Assembly: GCA_016342325.1 (NCBI GenBank)
Contig: JAEINR010000060.1
Location: 1 to 40,514, forward strand
Direction of reading: 5' to 3'
From: Desulfobacterium sp.
Lineage (GTDB): Bacteria > Desulfobacterota > Desulfobacteria > Desulfobacterales > Desulfobacteraceae
DNA: 40,514 bases
The notes beneath the pieces were generated by a model. That model worked only from the letters and a program-made list of their open reading frames with translations, was not told the origin of the DNA and made no database searches. The position numbers and the translations under genes were made by a program. This document shows, in pieces, positions 7,897-15,102 of this stretch (position 1 is its first letter; each line of letters starts with the position of its first letter).

Positions 7897-10290
7897 CTAA
7901 TTCAGCATGGTGCGGCTGATAATTTCATCCTGCACTTCTTTACACAGTTCCACGAAGAAGGCACTGTATCCGGCCACGCGAATCATAAGATCTCGATATT
8001 CTTCCGGGTTTTTCTGCGCCTGCTTCAGAACTTTGTTATCCACGTAATTGAACTGCATCTGCGCGTTGCCGAAGATTGAAGCCGTACGCAAGAGAGTGAT
8101 CAATCCAGCTTTCCCTTCCGGGGTGTCAAGGGAGCCTTCCATCAGCTTGAAATTATGCGCCATACCGAGGCTCATGGATTCAACATTCAGCTTACCCACC
8201 GACTTGATGATGGCAGTGGGGCCTTTCTTGTCGGCGCCTTGGGACGGACTCATCCCGTCAGACAAAGGTGTGCCGGATAAACGGCCGTTGGGAGTGGCTT
8301 CAATCATCTCTCCAAGGGGGGTGTTAAATGACTGGGACAAGGTTCCGTGAATCAAACGGGCGTAGAGTGATTTATGCTGATTTATGGTCTTTTCGGTGTA
8401 ATCTATGATATCCTTTGTAATCTGGTCGGCGTAATCGTCATCGTTACCGAACTTGGGTGCATTGAGGCAGTCCCGGCGCATCTGCCCATGGCCTTCCCAG
8501 TTGGCGTCAAGGGCTTTTTTCATGTCGGTGAGCGTGTATTTCTTGTCGTCATAGATCCGTTTTTTGATGGCGGCCATGCTGTCGGCGTAGGTGCCCAGAC
8601 CGGCAAAGATCGTGCCCGGTCCTTCATAGAGAACGGCACCACCTGCGGTTACGTCCTTTCCGGTTTGCATACAGCCATCGACAAACAGGGACATGTAAGG
8701 CGTGGGCACCATATCTCGCACCAACTGCTGGTTGATGACCGTACCCCTGGCCGTCAATTCCATGATGTGGTCAAGCTGCTTTTTGACGGCTGCATCAAAC
8801 TGCTCGTAGGTGGTGAACTGATCTAACTCGCCGGTATCCAGCCCCTGTTTGCTGCCGTAGGACTTCAACACACCGCGGTTGAAAACGAATTCGATTGCAA
8901 TGGGCCACTGGGTAAAACCACCGGCTGTCCACTGATGGATCCGACCCGATTTCTGGGGCTCGACACAGCCCATCAGGCTGTAATCCCGGGCGTCTTCGAA
9001 ATCAAAGCCCTTGCGGAGCATCATCTTGATATGTGCATCGTCAAAGTGACAGGCGGGCATGCCACCGCCGGCTTTGACAACTTCCACGATTTTTTGCAGG
9101 TATTTTTGGGGGGACTGGTTGTGAATCCGGCAGGCAAGGGAGGGTTGATAAACACCCACCCGACGCACAGCGTCCATGACGAGATAGGTCAGGGCATTGG
9201 TGCCGTCACCGCCCCCACGCTTCTGTCCGCCGACACACAGGTTGATGAAGGGCATGTATCCTGCGAAATATTTGGCGGTTCCACCGGGGGTATACCATAT
9301 CATCTCAGAACATTTGATGATGAAGCAACTCATCAGCTCAAAGGCCTGGTTTTCATCGAGGGCATTGGCCTTCATATCGGCTTCGTAGCAAGGATAGACA
9401 TACTGGTCAAAGCGTCCCAGGGACGTGCTGCACTGGTTTTCCTCCATCAGGAACAATGACTGTATGGTCCAGATGGCCTGAAGCGCTTCCTGGAAGGTTC
9501 CAGGTGGATTGGCTGGCACACGGGCATTGACTTCGGCGATTTTTTCCAGCTCGGCCCTGCGCTTGGGATCCTGCTCTTTTTCAGCCAGTTCCGTTGCGTA
9601 GGCGGAGAGTCGGTTGGCGTAGATGAGGATACCTTCACAGGTTTCAATGGCGGCCTGGTAGAAGGACATTTTACCCTTCTCCTCTGCCACATCCATGGAG
9701 AGTTTTGCCAAATGCGCTTCGGCCTCGGCTTTGATGCCATGGATCCCCTTGGTAAACAGAATGATGTCATAACCGGGGCTGGTGTCGCCGCCACCGCTGG
9801 TATGGTGATAGGTCAAATCGCTCACGCAGGCTTCAGCGGAGAATTCCCACAGACCTTCTTTCCGGAACCAATCTTCACACGCTTCATCAAGGGATCTGCC
9901 CTCCCAGAAGGGGAATATCTCTTCCCGCAGGATCTTTTTGTCTTCTTCGCTGATTACGTAGGGATCCTGGGAACGCGTGCCGATGGTGTCGAGTTCGTCA
10001 CGTATCCATTTCCAGGCGGTATCTGGAGAGAAAGCGCCGGCACGGGGCTTGCCACAGGGATGACCGACAATCAGTTCGTCTTTCTGAATGAGCATTGGCG
10101 CGGTTTCACACGCTTTTTTAAACCCCATGGCCCGACGCAAATTGTTCGGCACTTCGGGGTGTTGCTTCGCGACGTCCGTAAAGGCCAATGCACGACCGAT
10201 GGTAATGCTCGGTTTGACTTCCAGGTAAGCGTCCTTAAGTTGCTGAATCCGTACCGGAAGCTCGGATTTCTTACGTTTGGCTATTTCCAT
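7897..10290 (-). CDS. Second CutC-like glycyl radical enzyme, without microcompartment extension
   Basis: This is a 797-residue glycyl radical enzyme of the CutC branch. The thiyl Cys lies in [10 protein letters not shown] (about Cys442), the general-base Glu two residues later, and the glycyl loop RVAGYSAFF puts the radical Gly near 774. Residues that line the CutC choline pocket have matches: Tyr and Asp spaced by eight in TYHHTSGGGD, Phe in KYFAGY, and Thr in IHQWTAG. It lacks the N-terminal extension of about 50 residues seen on the encapsulated CutC at 18283, and no activase is adjacent, so CutD at 17312 may serve both. The ATG at 10290 has GGAGGT 5 nt upstream; the ATG at 10302 lies inside that ribosome-binding site. 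A MerR-type promoter precedes it. The substrate is unproven: choline or another small quaternary amine or alcohol. Confidence 0.85.
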   Translation of the reverse strand: MEIAKRKKSELPVRIQQLKDAYLEVKPSITIGRALAFTDVAKQHPEVPNNLRRAMGFKKACETAPMLIQKDELIVGHPCGKPRAGAFSPDTAWKWIRDELDTIGTRSQDPYVISEEDKKILREEIFPFWEGRSLDEACEDWFRKEGLWEFSAEACVSDLTYHHTSGGGDTSPGYDIILFTKGIHGIKAEAEAHLAKLSMDVAEEKGKMSFYQAAIETCEGILIYANRLSAYATELAEKEQDPKRRAELEKIAEVNARVPANPPGTFQEALQAIWTIQSLFLMEENQCSTSLGRFDQYVYPCYEADMKANALDENQAFELMSCFIIKCSEMIWYTPGGTAKYFAGYMPFINLCVGGQKRGGGDGTNALTYLVMDAVRRVGVYQPSLACRIHNQSPQKYLQKIVEVVKAGGGMPACHFDDAHIKMMLRKGFDFEDARDYSLMGCVEPQKSGRIHQWTAGGFTQWPIAIEFVFNRGVLKSYGSKQGLDTGELDQFTTYEQFDAAVKKQLDHIMELTARGTVINQQLVRDMVPTPYMSLFVDGCMQTGKDVTAGGAVLYEGPGTIFAGLGTYADSMAAIKKRIYDDKKYTLTDMKKALDANWEGHGQMRRDCLNAPKFGNDDDYADQITKDIIDYTEKTINQHKSLYARLIHGTLSQSFNTPLGEMIEATPNGRLSGTPLSDGMSPSQGADKKGPTAIIKSVGKLNVESMSLGMAHNFKLMEGSLDTPEGKAGLITLLRTASIFGNAQMQFNYVDNKVLKQAQKNPEEYRDLMIRVAGYSAFFVELCKEVQDEIISRTMLN

Positions 10291-10347
10291 GAATACCTCC
10301 ATGCTACTCAGTTCTTCAATAATAAAAATGCCCTTATTCCCTAAGTA

Positions 10348-10378
10348 CCTTAAGGCTTCCTCCTTAGGGGAAAGTCAA
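10348..10378 (-). promoter_or_regulatory. MerR-type promoter of the second glycyl radical enzyme (site a)
   Basis: On the minus strand there is a -35 box TTGACT (10378-10373), exactly 19 bp holding the imperfect dyad TTCCCCTAAGGAGGAA, then a -10 box TTAAGG (10353-10348). The extended 19-bp spacer with a central dyad is the arrangement MerR-family activators untwist. Near-identical sites lie at 23117-23147, 24928-24958 and 32184-32214. The predicted transcript starts about 50 nt before the ATG. Confidence 0.75.
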
Positions 10379-10512
10379 CTTTTTTATGAAGTATTGACGG
10401 GTGTTGAAAATAGAAGAAAGGGGGCTGGCACATCATCAGATCTCGTTATTCTTTCGGGCGCTCCCGGGGCATGAATTTTTATCTTGTCTTTGGTTGATCA
10501 ACCCCCTGGGGT

Positions 10513-10562
10513 GTGTTAAAGAAGTGAACGATAAGTGTTAAAAACGTGAACATCGGGTGAAT
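10513..10562. repeat. Helically phased 11-bp repeats, copy B
   Basis: GTGTTA (10513), GTGAAC (10524), GTGTTA (10535), GTGAAC (10546) and GTGAAT (10557) follow one another at an exact 11-bp period, which puts one half-site on the same DNA face each turn. The array ends at the activator's ATG and matches copy A at 7534-7583. It is likely the activator's own binding site (autoregulation) or an operator for the divergent region. No sigma-54 promoter is visible beside this copy. Confidence 0.6.
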
Positions 10563-10563
10563 A

Positions 10564-11946
10564 ATGTCTGAACATGAACTGAACCGCTACTGGAAAACCG
10601 TGGTGGAGACCCTGCAGGACGGCATCATGATCGTTGATACCGCTGGAACCATTGTCTTTGTGAACACCGCTTTTGAACGGATTACCGGCTATTCCCTGGA
10701 CGAGATCATGGGAAAACCATGCACCATCCTCAACTGCAGCATATGCGATGTCTCCCGTCAGTGCGACGACTGCAACTGGTGTGTCCTGTTCCGGGAGGGC
10801 AGGATGAACAACAAGCAGTGTATCATCATCAGAAAGGACGGCACCCCCCTTCCCATCATCAAGAACGCCTCGACCCTTGTGGGGGAAGAGAACCGGGTCA
10901 TGGGGGCTGTTGAGACCCTCACCGATATCTCCGCCATTGTCAAAAAAGATGCCCAGATTGAGGACTTCCGCAGGGAGCTTGCGTCCATGGAGAGCTTCCA
11001 GGGAATCATCGGCACCTCCTCCACCATGCAGCAGGTCTTTGATCTCATAACCAATGCCGCGCTGTCCGATGCGCCGGTCATCATTTATGGGGAGAGCGGT
11101 ACGGGCAAGGAGATGGTGGCCCGGGCCATCCACGAGAGCAGTCAGCGAAAAAAAATGCCCTATGTCAAGGTCAACTGCTCGGCCCTGAACGAGTCCATCC
11201 TGGAGAGCGAGCTGTTCGGCCATGTCAAGGGGGCCTTTACCGGCGCCTACCAGAACCGGGAGGGAAAGTTCGAGGCCGCAGGCCAGGGGGATATTTTCCT
11301 GGATGAGATCGGTGACCTTTCCCTTGCAACCCAGGTGAAGCTCCTTCGGGTCCTTGAGGAGAAGGTGGTGGAGCGGGTGGGGGAGAATCGGTCCATCGAC
11401 ATCCGTGCCAGGATCATCACCGCCACCAACAGGGATCTTCGCTCCCTGGTGGGCCAGGGCCGGTTCAGGGAGGATTTTTATTACAGGATCAACGTGATTC
11501 CCATCTGGATTCCCCCCCTGCGGGAGAGGACCGGGGATATCCCTTTGCTTGCCGAGGCTTTTTTTCGGCGAATCCAGCTCAAGAGTGGCAAAGATTTCAT
11601 CCACGGCATTTCAAGCCGGGCCTTTGAACTTTTGACCCATTATCCCTGGCCCGGAAATGTGCGGGAGCTTAAGAGCGCCTTTGAGTTCGCTTTTGTCACC
11701 TGCCGGGATTCCATGATCAAACCCGAGCACCTTCCAAAGACCATCACCACCCATGAAATCCTTCACACTCCTCCTCTTGCGTCCGAGCCGTCCATGGCCG
11801 GAGATCTGGATGCCATCAAGCGGTCGAGGCTTGTGGAGGCGTTGAAACAGGCCCAGGGCAACAGGACCCGGGCGGCGAAGATCCTGGGAATCTCCAGAAC
11901 AAGCGTCTGGAACCAGATTAAGCGCTACAAGATTGAGTTTCCCTGA
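10564..11946 (+). CDS. Sigma-54-dependent activator with Cys-rich PAS sensor
   Basis: This 460-residue enhancer-binding protein has a PAS domain (about residues 8-125), a sigma-54 AAA+ domain (about 145-375) with Walker A GESGTGKE, the sigma-54 contact loop GAFTGA and Walker B IFLDEIGD, and a C-terminal Fis-type helix-turn-helix (GNRTRAAKILGISRTSVWN). There is no receiver domain, so it senses its signal directly. The PAS domain has seven Cys at 53, 58, 61, 67, 70, 73 and 86, six within 21 residues, which suggests an Fe-S, metal or thiol-redox sensor. A perfect sigma-54 promoter stands before the sulfur operon at 7402, its best candidate target. The start is fixed by the duplicated start region at 7585. 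Confidence 0.9.
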   Translation: MSEHELNRYWKTVVETLQDGIMIVDTAGTIVFVNTAFERITGYSLDEIMGKPCTILNCSICDVSRQCDDCNWCVLFREGRMNNKQCIIIRKDGTPLPIIKNASTLVGEENRVMGAVETLTDISAIVKKDAQIEDFRRELASMESFQGIIGTSSTMQQVFDLITNAALSDAPVIIYGESGTGKEMVARAIHESSQRKKMPYVKVNCSALNESILESELFGHVKGAFTGAYQNREGKFEAAGQGDIFLDEIGDLSLATQVKLLRVLEEKVVERVGENRSIDIRARIITATNRDLRSLVGQGRFREDFYYRINVIPIWIPPLRERTGDIPLLAEAFFRRIQLKSGKDFIHGISSRAFELLTHYPWPGNVRELKSAFEFAFVTCRDSMIKPEHLPKTITTHEILHTPPLASEPSMAGDLDAIKRSRLVEALKQAQGNRTRAAKILGISRTSVWNQIKRYKIEFP

Positions 11947-11952
11947 TTTCCC

Positions 11953-11976
11953 GGGAGGTTGGTGTATGGACCTCCC
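11953..11976 (+). terminator. Possible terminator hairpin after the sigma-54 activator
   Basis: GGGAGGT (11953-11959) pairs with ACCTCCC (11970-11976) 6 bp after the activator stop. No U-tract follows, so termination is uncertain. Confidence 0.3.
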
Positions 11977-12051
11977 AGTAAAATTGCTACCTGCTTTACC
12001 TCGGAAAAATTAGGAACTGGTAACACCTTACAACTTTAAAAGGAGGCTTTA

Positions 12052-13161
12052 GTGGTACGAAAAAGTGTCACCATGGGTTGTCTGTTCGTTGTTTTGGCTG
12101 TTGTTTATCTTCTGGTCTGGCCCGTACCCATTGACCCTGTGGCGTGGACGCCCCCCCATGATCCCGGGTATACCGGGGCGTTTTCGTTGAACCGGGCATT
12201 GACTGCCATGGAAACCTTTTCCCTGGGCGGCGGGTACGGCCCCGAGGATGTTGCTGTGGATGAAGGGGGCCGCATCTATGTGCCGACCCATGGGGGTAAC
12301 ATCCTCCGTCTTGCCCCTGACGGTTCCAATCCCGAGGTGTGGGCAACCACGGGGGGGCGCCCCCTGGGGATCGACTTTGATAACAGGGGCAATCTTGTGG
12401 TGGCCGATGGCTTTCTGGGGCTGTTGTCCGTGGATCCCACGGGACGGGTAACCCCCCTTGCTACGGTTGCCGACGGCGTTCCCATCCGCTTTGCCGATGA
12501 TGTGGATGTGGCCCTGGACGGAAAAATTTACTTTTCGGACGCCTCCACAAAATTCGGCGCCCAGGAGAGGGGAGGCACCTTTGAGGCGAGTGTCCTTGAC
12601 CTGATAGAGCATGGCGGACACGGAAGGCTTCTGGTTTTTGATCCCCAAACCCAAAAGGCCACCACCCTGGTCCGGGGGCTCAACTTTGCCAACGGGGTTG
12701 CCGTCAGCCACGACCAGACCTATGTGCTTGTTAATGAGACCGGGAGCTACCGAGTGATCCGATATTGGCTCAAGGGGCCGAACCAGGGACAAAGCGAGCC
12801 CTTTATTGAAGGGTTGCCCGCATTTCCGGACAACATATCCACGGGCCTTGACGACCGGTTCTGGATCGCCATGGTCACCCCGAGAAATCCCCTCCTGGAC
12901 AGGCTGGCCCCATTTCCGTTCCTGCGAAAAGTGGTTCAGCGCATTCCAACGTTTCTGCATCCGAAACCGGTTGTCCACGGCCATGTCATTGCCGTCAACA
13001 CCCAGGGCGAGGTGGTTGAAAACCTCCAGGACCCCGACGGAACATTCCCCATGACCACCGGCGTTATCGAGACTGCGGACTGTCTTTACATCGGCAGCCT
13101 CGTGGCCCCGGCCCTGGGCCGCCTTGACAAAAAAAAGATATCCTTCACGACCCTGGAATGA
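12052..13161 (+). CDS. SMP-30/strictosidine-synthase-like beta-propeller protein, membrane-anchored
   Basis: This 369-residue protein starts at a GTG with AGGAGG 6 nt upstream. An N-terminal hydrophobic segment (GCLFVVLAVVYLLVWPV) acts as an uncleaved anchor or signal. The rest is a six-bladed propeller of the SMP-30/gluconolactonase/APMAP type, with blade motifs GPEDVAVDEGGRIYV, GIDFDNRGNLVVAD, DVALDGKIYFSDAS and the conserved NFANGVAVS plus FPDNIS. Related enzymes are metal-dependent lactonases or esterases, and the substrate is not predictable. It lies downstream of the sigma-54 activator in the same direction, but I see no sigma-54 promoter in the gap. It converges on the DsrC-like gene. 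Confidence 0.8.
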   Translation: MVRKSVTMGCLFVVLAVVYLLVWPVPIDPVAWTPPHDPGYTGAFSLNRALTAMETFSLGGGYGPEDVAVDEGGRIYVPTHGGNILRLAPDGSNPEVWATTGGRPLGIDFDNRGNLVVADGFLGLLSVDPTGRVTPLATVADGVPIRFADDVDVALDGKIYFSDASTKFGAQERGGTFEASVLDLIEHGGHGRLLVFDPQTQKATTLVRGLNFANGVAVSHDQTYVLVNETGSYRVIRYWLKGPNQGQSEPFIEGLPAFPDNISTGLDDRFWIAMVTPRNPLLDRLAPFPFLRKVVQRIPTFLHPKPVVHGHVIAVNTQGEVVENLQDPDGTFPMTTGVIETADCLYIGSLVAPALGRLDKKKISFTTLE

Positions 13162-13174
13162 GCGTGATCGGTCC

Positions 13175-13200
13175 AAGGGGACGGGGCCTGCCCGTCTCCT
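13175..13200. terminator. Hairpin between convergent genes
   Basis: AGGGGACGGG and CCCGTCTCCT form a stem with a short GCCTG-type loop between the stop codons of the SMP-30-like and DsrC-like genes. The position fits a shared bidirectional terminator, although the flanking T-runs are only about 3 nt. Confidence 0.45.
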
Positions 13201-13545
13201 TTAAGGGGTGTATTTAATCTTTGCGAACACTTCGGGGGTGGGTTTGGGCAACCCTGCGATCTTCCATGCAACAATGGGATCCGGGAATTGCTTATAGTTG
13301 CACCCCTTTGCTTGATGCACGTTTTTGCACACCGCCCGGAGTATGGGAAATGCATTGAATTTTTGCCAGTATCCCCGCATGAATCTCAGGATTTCCAGTC
13401 TCTCCTCGCTCAGGGGACACTCGGTTGCAATCTTTTCCTTGTCCGCCATGGCGCAGGCAACCGCCTCGGTCCAGCTCTCAAAATCTTTGAGATAACCCTC
13501 TTCATCCAGATCAAGGGTTAGGTTTTTATAATCGTATTTTTCCAT
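13201..13545 (-). CDS. DsrC/TusE-family paralogue lacking both catalytic cysteines
   Basis: This 114-residue protein starts at the ATG at 13545 (GGGGAG upstream). It has the DsrC core, with LDEEGYLKDFESWTEAVA, then LRFMRGYWQKFNAFPILRAV, and the C-terminal arm IAGLPKPTPEV. In true DsrC the arm ends in GLPKPTGCV, with one Cys near the end and another ten residues earlier. Here the distal Cys is replaced by a short extension and the proximal position is Trp (AWKIAGLP). Two Cys remain in the helix region (AVCKNVHQAKGC), but not at the sulfur-carrying sites. Such Cys-less homologues have been grouped as RspA-like regulatory paralogues. A role in trisulfide chemistry with DsrAB is unlikely. Confidence 0.85.
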   Translation of the reverse strand: MEKYDYKNLTLDLDEEGYLKDFESWTEAVACAMADKEKIATECPLSEERLEILRFMRGYWQKFNAFPILRAVCKNVHQAKGCNYKQFPDPIVAWKIAGLPKPTPEVFAKIKYTP

Positions 13546-13888
13546 GATTGATCTCCCCAAAAAGTGAATCGATTCATTCGGCCAGGGGGGTGTCATTGTG
13601 GCATACCGGTCAAACCTGCGCGATAAATGGTGGTGGGTCAGATATTTGCCAGACACTGTTCTAATGAGAATATTTCAAACCGTCTCGACATGTCAAGGGA
13701 ATAAGGTGCAGCAACTTCATTGCCCGATTTTTTCAGTCGGTTTCATTGCTTTCGTCAGTGGGGTCCCCGCTCCATTCCGATCTGTTTTTTTTATTGCCAC
13801 GGGGGGAGCAAGGGGGTATTGTTTGGAATAGTCTTTTCGCGGAGATGCGACATCCTAGGAAATAACAGAACTATCGGGAGGCATGCCA
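13546..13888. other. Intergenic stretch without a supported gene
   Basis: Apart from the ribosome-binding sites of the two divergent genes at its ends, this 343-bp stretch holds no reading frame with a plausible start, no strong hairpin with a T-run and no recognisable RNA family. Promoters for both divergent genes should lie here but none matches consensus well. Confidence 0.4.
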
Positions 13889-14290
13889 ATGTTAGATGTA
13901 ACCATTACCCTGGTTCAAATGGCGTTTGTGGCGACGATTTTAACCGTGGCCCTGGAGCAGATTTTTGACACCCGTCTCTACCAGCGATTTCTGGGAAAGG
14001 GGATCGACGGCAATGGAAGCGTTTTCTTTAAAACCTTTGAGCTTCGCCCCTGGATCTCCACGGCCTCCGGCATCTTTGTTGCCATGACCTTTGAACTACA
14101 GGCCGTAAGCATTGGTCTGGGTGAGGCGTATCTCGGCAGCGCGAACCCCGCCGGAACGGTGGTGGATGATGTGAAAATCGTTGACATGGTGCTCACCGGC
14201 CTTGTGATCGGGGGCGGCACCAAGAGCGTCAAAAAGGTGGCCAAAATGTTTGCCCAGACCCGCCAGGAGATCAGCCAGTCCGGGAAATAG
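13889..14290 (+). CDS. Uncharacterised small membrane protein
   Basis: This 133-residue protein has an ATG at 13889, 7 nt after GGGAGG; the ATG at 13883 is too close to that site. Three hydrophobic stretches are visible: ITLVQMAFVATILTVALEQI (about 6-25), WISTASGIFVAMTFELQAVS (about 55-75) and KIVDMVLTGLVIGGGTKSV (about 95-115). The tail is basic, KKVAKMFAQTR. The pattern of membrane helices with a glycine-rich last segment recalls holin-like or phage-derived small membrane proteins found singly in proteobacterial genomes, but I cannot name a family. A partial copy of the dispersed repeat begins 10 bp after its stop. Confidence 0.65.
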   Translation: MLDVTITLVQMAFVATILTVALEQIFDTRLYQRFLGKGIDGNGSVFFKTFELRPWISTASGIFVAMTFELQAVSIGLGEAYLGSANPAGTVVDDVKIVDMVLTGLVIGGGTKSVKKVAKMFAQTRQEISQSGK

Positions 14291-14300
14291 CGGTTCCATA

Positions 14301-14337
14301 ACCCCAAAATAACGCGAAAATCAGCGCTGAGAAGCGA
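14301..14337 (+). repeat. Dispersed repeat, partial copy 4 (3' half)
   Basis: ACCCCAAAATAACGCG followed by AATCAGCGCTGAGAAGCGA matches the 3' half of the repeat (compare ACCAAAATAACGCGG and AGAGCTAAGAAGCTA in copy 2). The 5' half is missing or decayed. Confidence 0.5.
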
Positions 14338-14470
14338 AGGGTTTTATTTTGATGACGGCTTTGTTGGATGGGGTTTCGGGTGTATTTGATTTTTTTTATG
14401 TTGCATCATGGGGGTGACAACTTATCTTAAAGGGTAACTCGATCCTTTTTAAATGACTGGGAGGTGTCAT

Positions 14471-15007
14471 ATGAAATTCCCTTTAAGATTGATTTTCACC
14501 TTGATGGTGATACCGCTTCTCTTCTCATGCTCTGTTATATCAACAGGGATGAAAACCGAGGCCGGACCCGGGGTCGATTTTAGCCATGTAATGGCGTTCA
14601 CCGACGGCTACCTGGGCCAGACGGTGATCCTGGGCGGCTATATCATTGACACTGAAAACAGGGAGGAAATCACCCTGATAACGGTGCTTCATTCTCCCCT
14701 GGACATGACCGACTCCCCGGTGGCAAAGGACAGTTCCCAGGGGCGGTTTATCGTTGTTGCTGATGGGTTCCTCGATCCTGCAGTGTATGCAAAAGATCGA
14801 AGGGTCACCGTGGCCGGGGTGGTGGAGCGTCCCGAGTTTCGACGGGTCGGCACAAAGAAGGTCAAATACCTGAAACTCAGAAGCCGGGAGATCTATCTCC
14901 ATACCGAGGGGGTGCCGGGCTATTATGACCACGATTATTTCGGCCGTGATCCTTTCATGCATCCCTACCACCGCCATTCCCTCTATTACCGGTGGCGCTA
15001 TTACTGA
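14471..15007 (+). CDS. Slp-family outer-membrane lipoprotein
   Basis: This 178-residue protein has a lipoprotein signal: basic start MKFPLR, a hydrophobic core, then the lipobox LLFSC with the lipidation Cys near residue 20. The mature part has the Slp-type beta-barrel domain around LGQTVILGGYIIDTENREEIT, the downstream DSSQGRFIVVADGFLDP and the RRVTVAGVVE strand typical of Slp/YeaY proteins. The C-terminus is rich in His and Tyr. Slp proteins are starvation-induced outer-membrane lipoproteins of unknown biochemistry. The ATG at 14471 follows GGGAGGT. A GC-rich hairpin (CCCCGGC/GCCGGGG, 15023-15040) follows the stop. Confidence 0.85.
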   Translation: MKFPLRLIFTLMVIPLLFSCSVISTGMKTEAGPGVDFSHVMAFTDGYLGQTVILGGYIIDTENREEITLITVLHSPLDMTDSPVAKDSSQGRFIVVADGFLDPAVYAKDRRVTVAGVVERPEFRRVGTKKVKYLKLRSREIYLHTEGVPGYYDHDYFGRDPFMHPYHRHSLYYRWRYY

Positions 15008-15102
15008 GGGTGTCCCTGATCCCCCCGGCCATTGCCGGGGCAGGGCCGAGACCGTCATGTTTTATTTTGTTTTTTCAGCCGGACCCTGCTATTGGTTGGG
15101 TC

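Noticed and set aside
10426-10442. TGGCAC upstream of the sigma-54 activator as a -24 element
   Set aside because: The expected -12 TTGC is absent at the required distance (CAGA instead), so it is not a sigma-54 promoter.
10516-11604. 362-codon minus-strand frame opposite the sigma-54 activator
   Set aside because: Antisense to intact AAA+ motifs, with no recognisable domain or start signal.
12049-13176. Long 375-codon minus-strand frame opposite the SMP-30-like gene
   Set aside because: It is antisense to a clear beta-propeller protein with a good ribosome-binding site, shows no domain, and is rich in Gly/His/Pro as expected of a shadow frame in GC-rich coding DNA.
14453-14470. Upstream ATG of the Slp lipoprotein (MTGRCH...)
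   Set aside because: It would place six extra residues before the lipoprotein signal and has no ribosome-binding site; the ATG at 14471 follows GGGAGGT.
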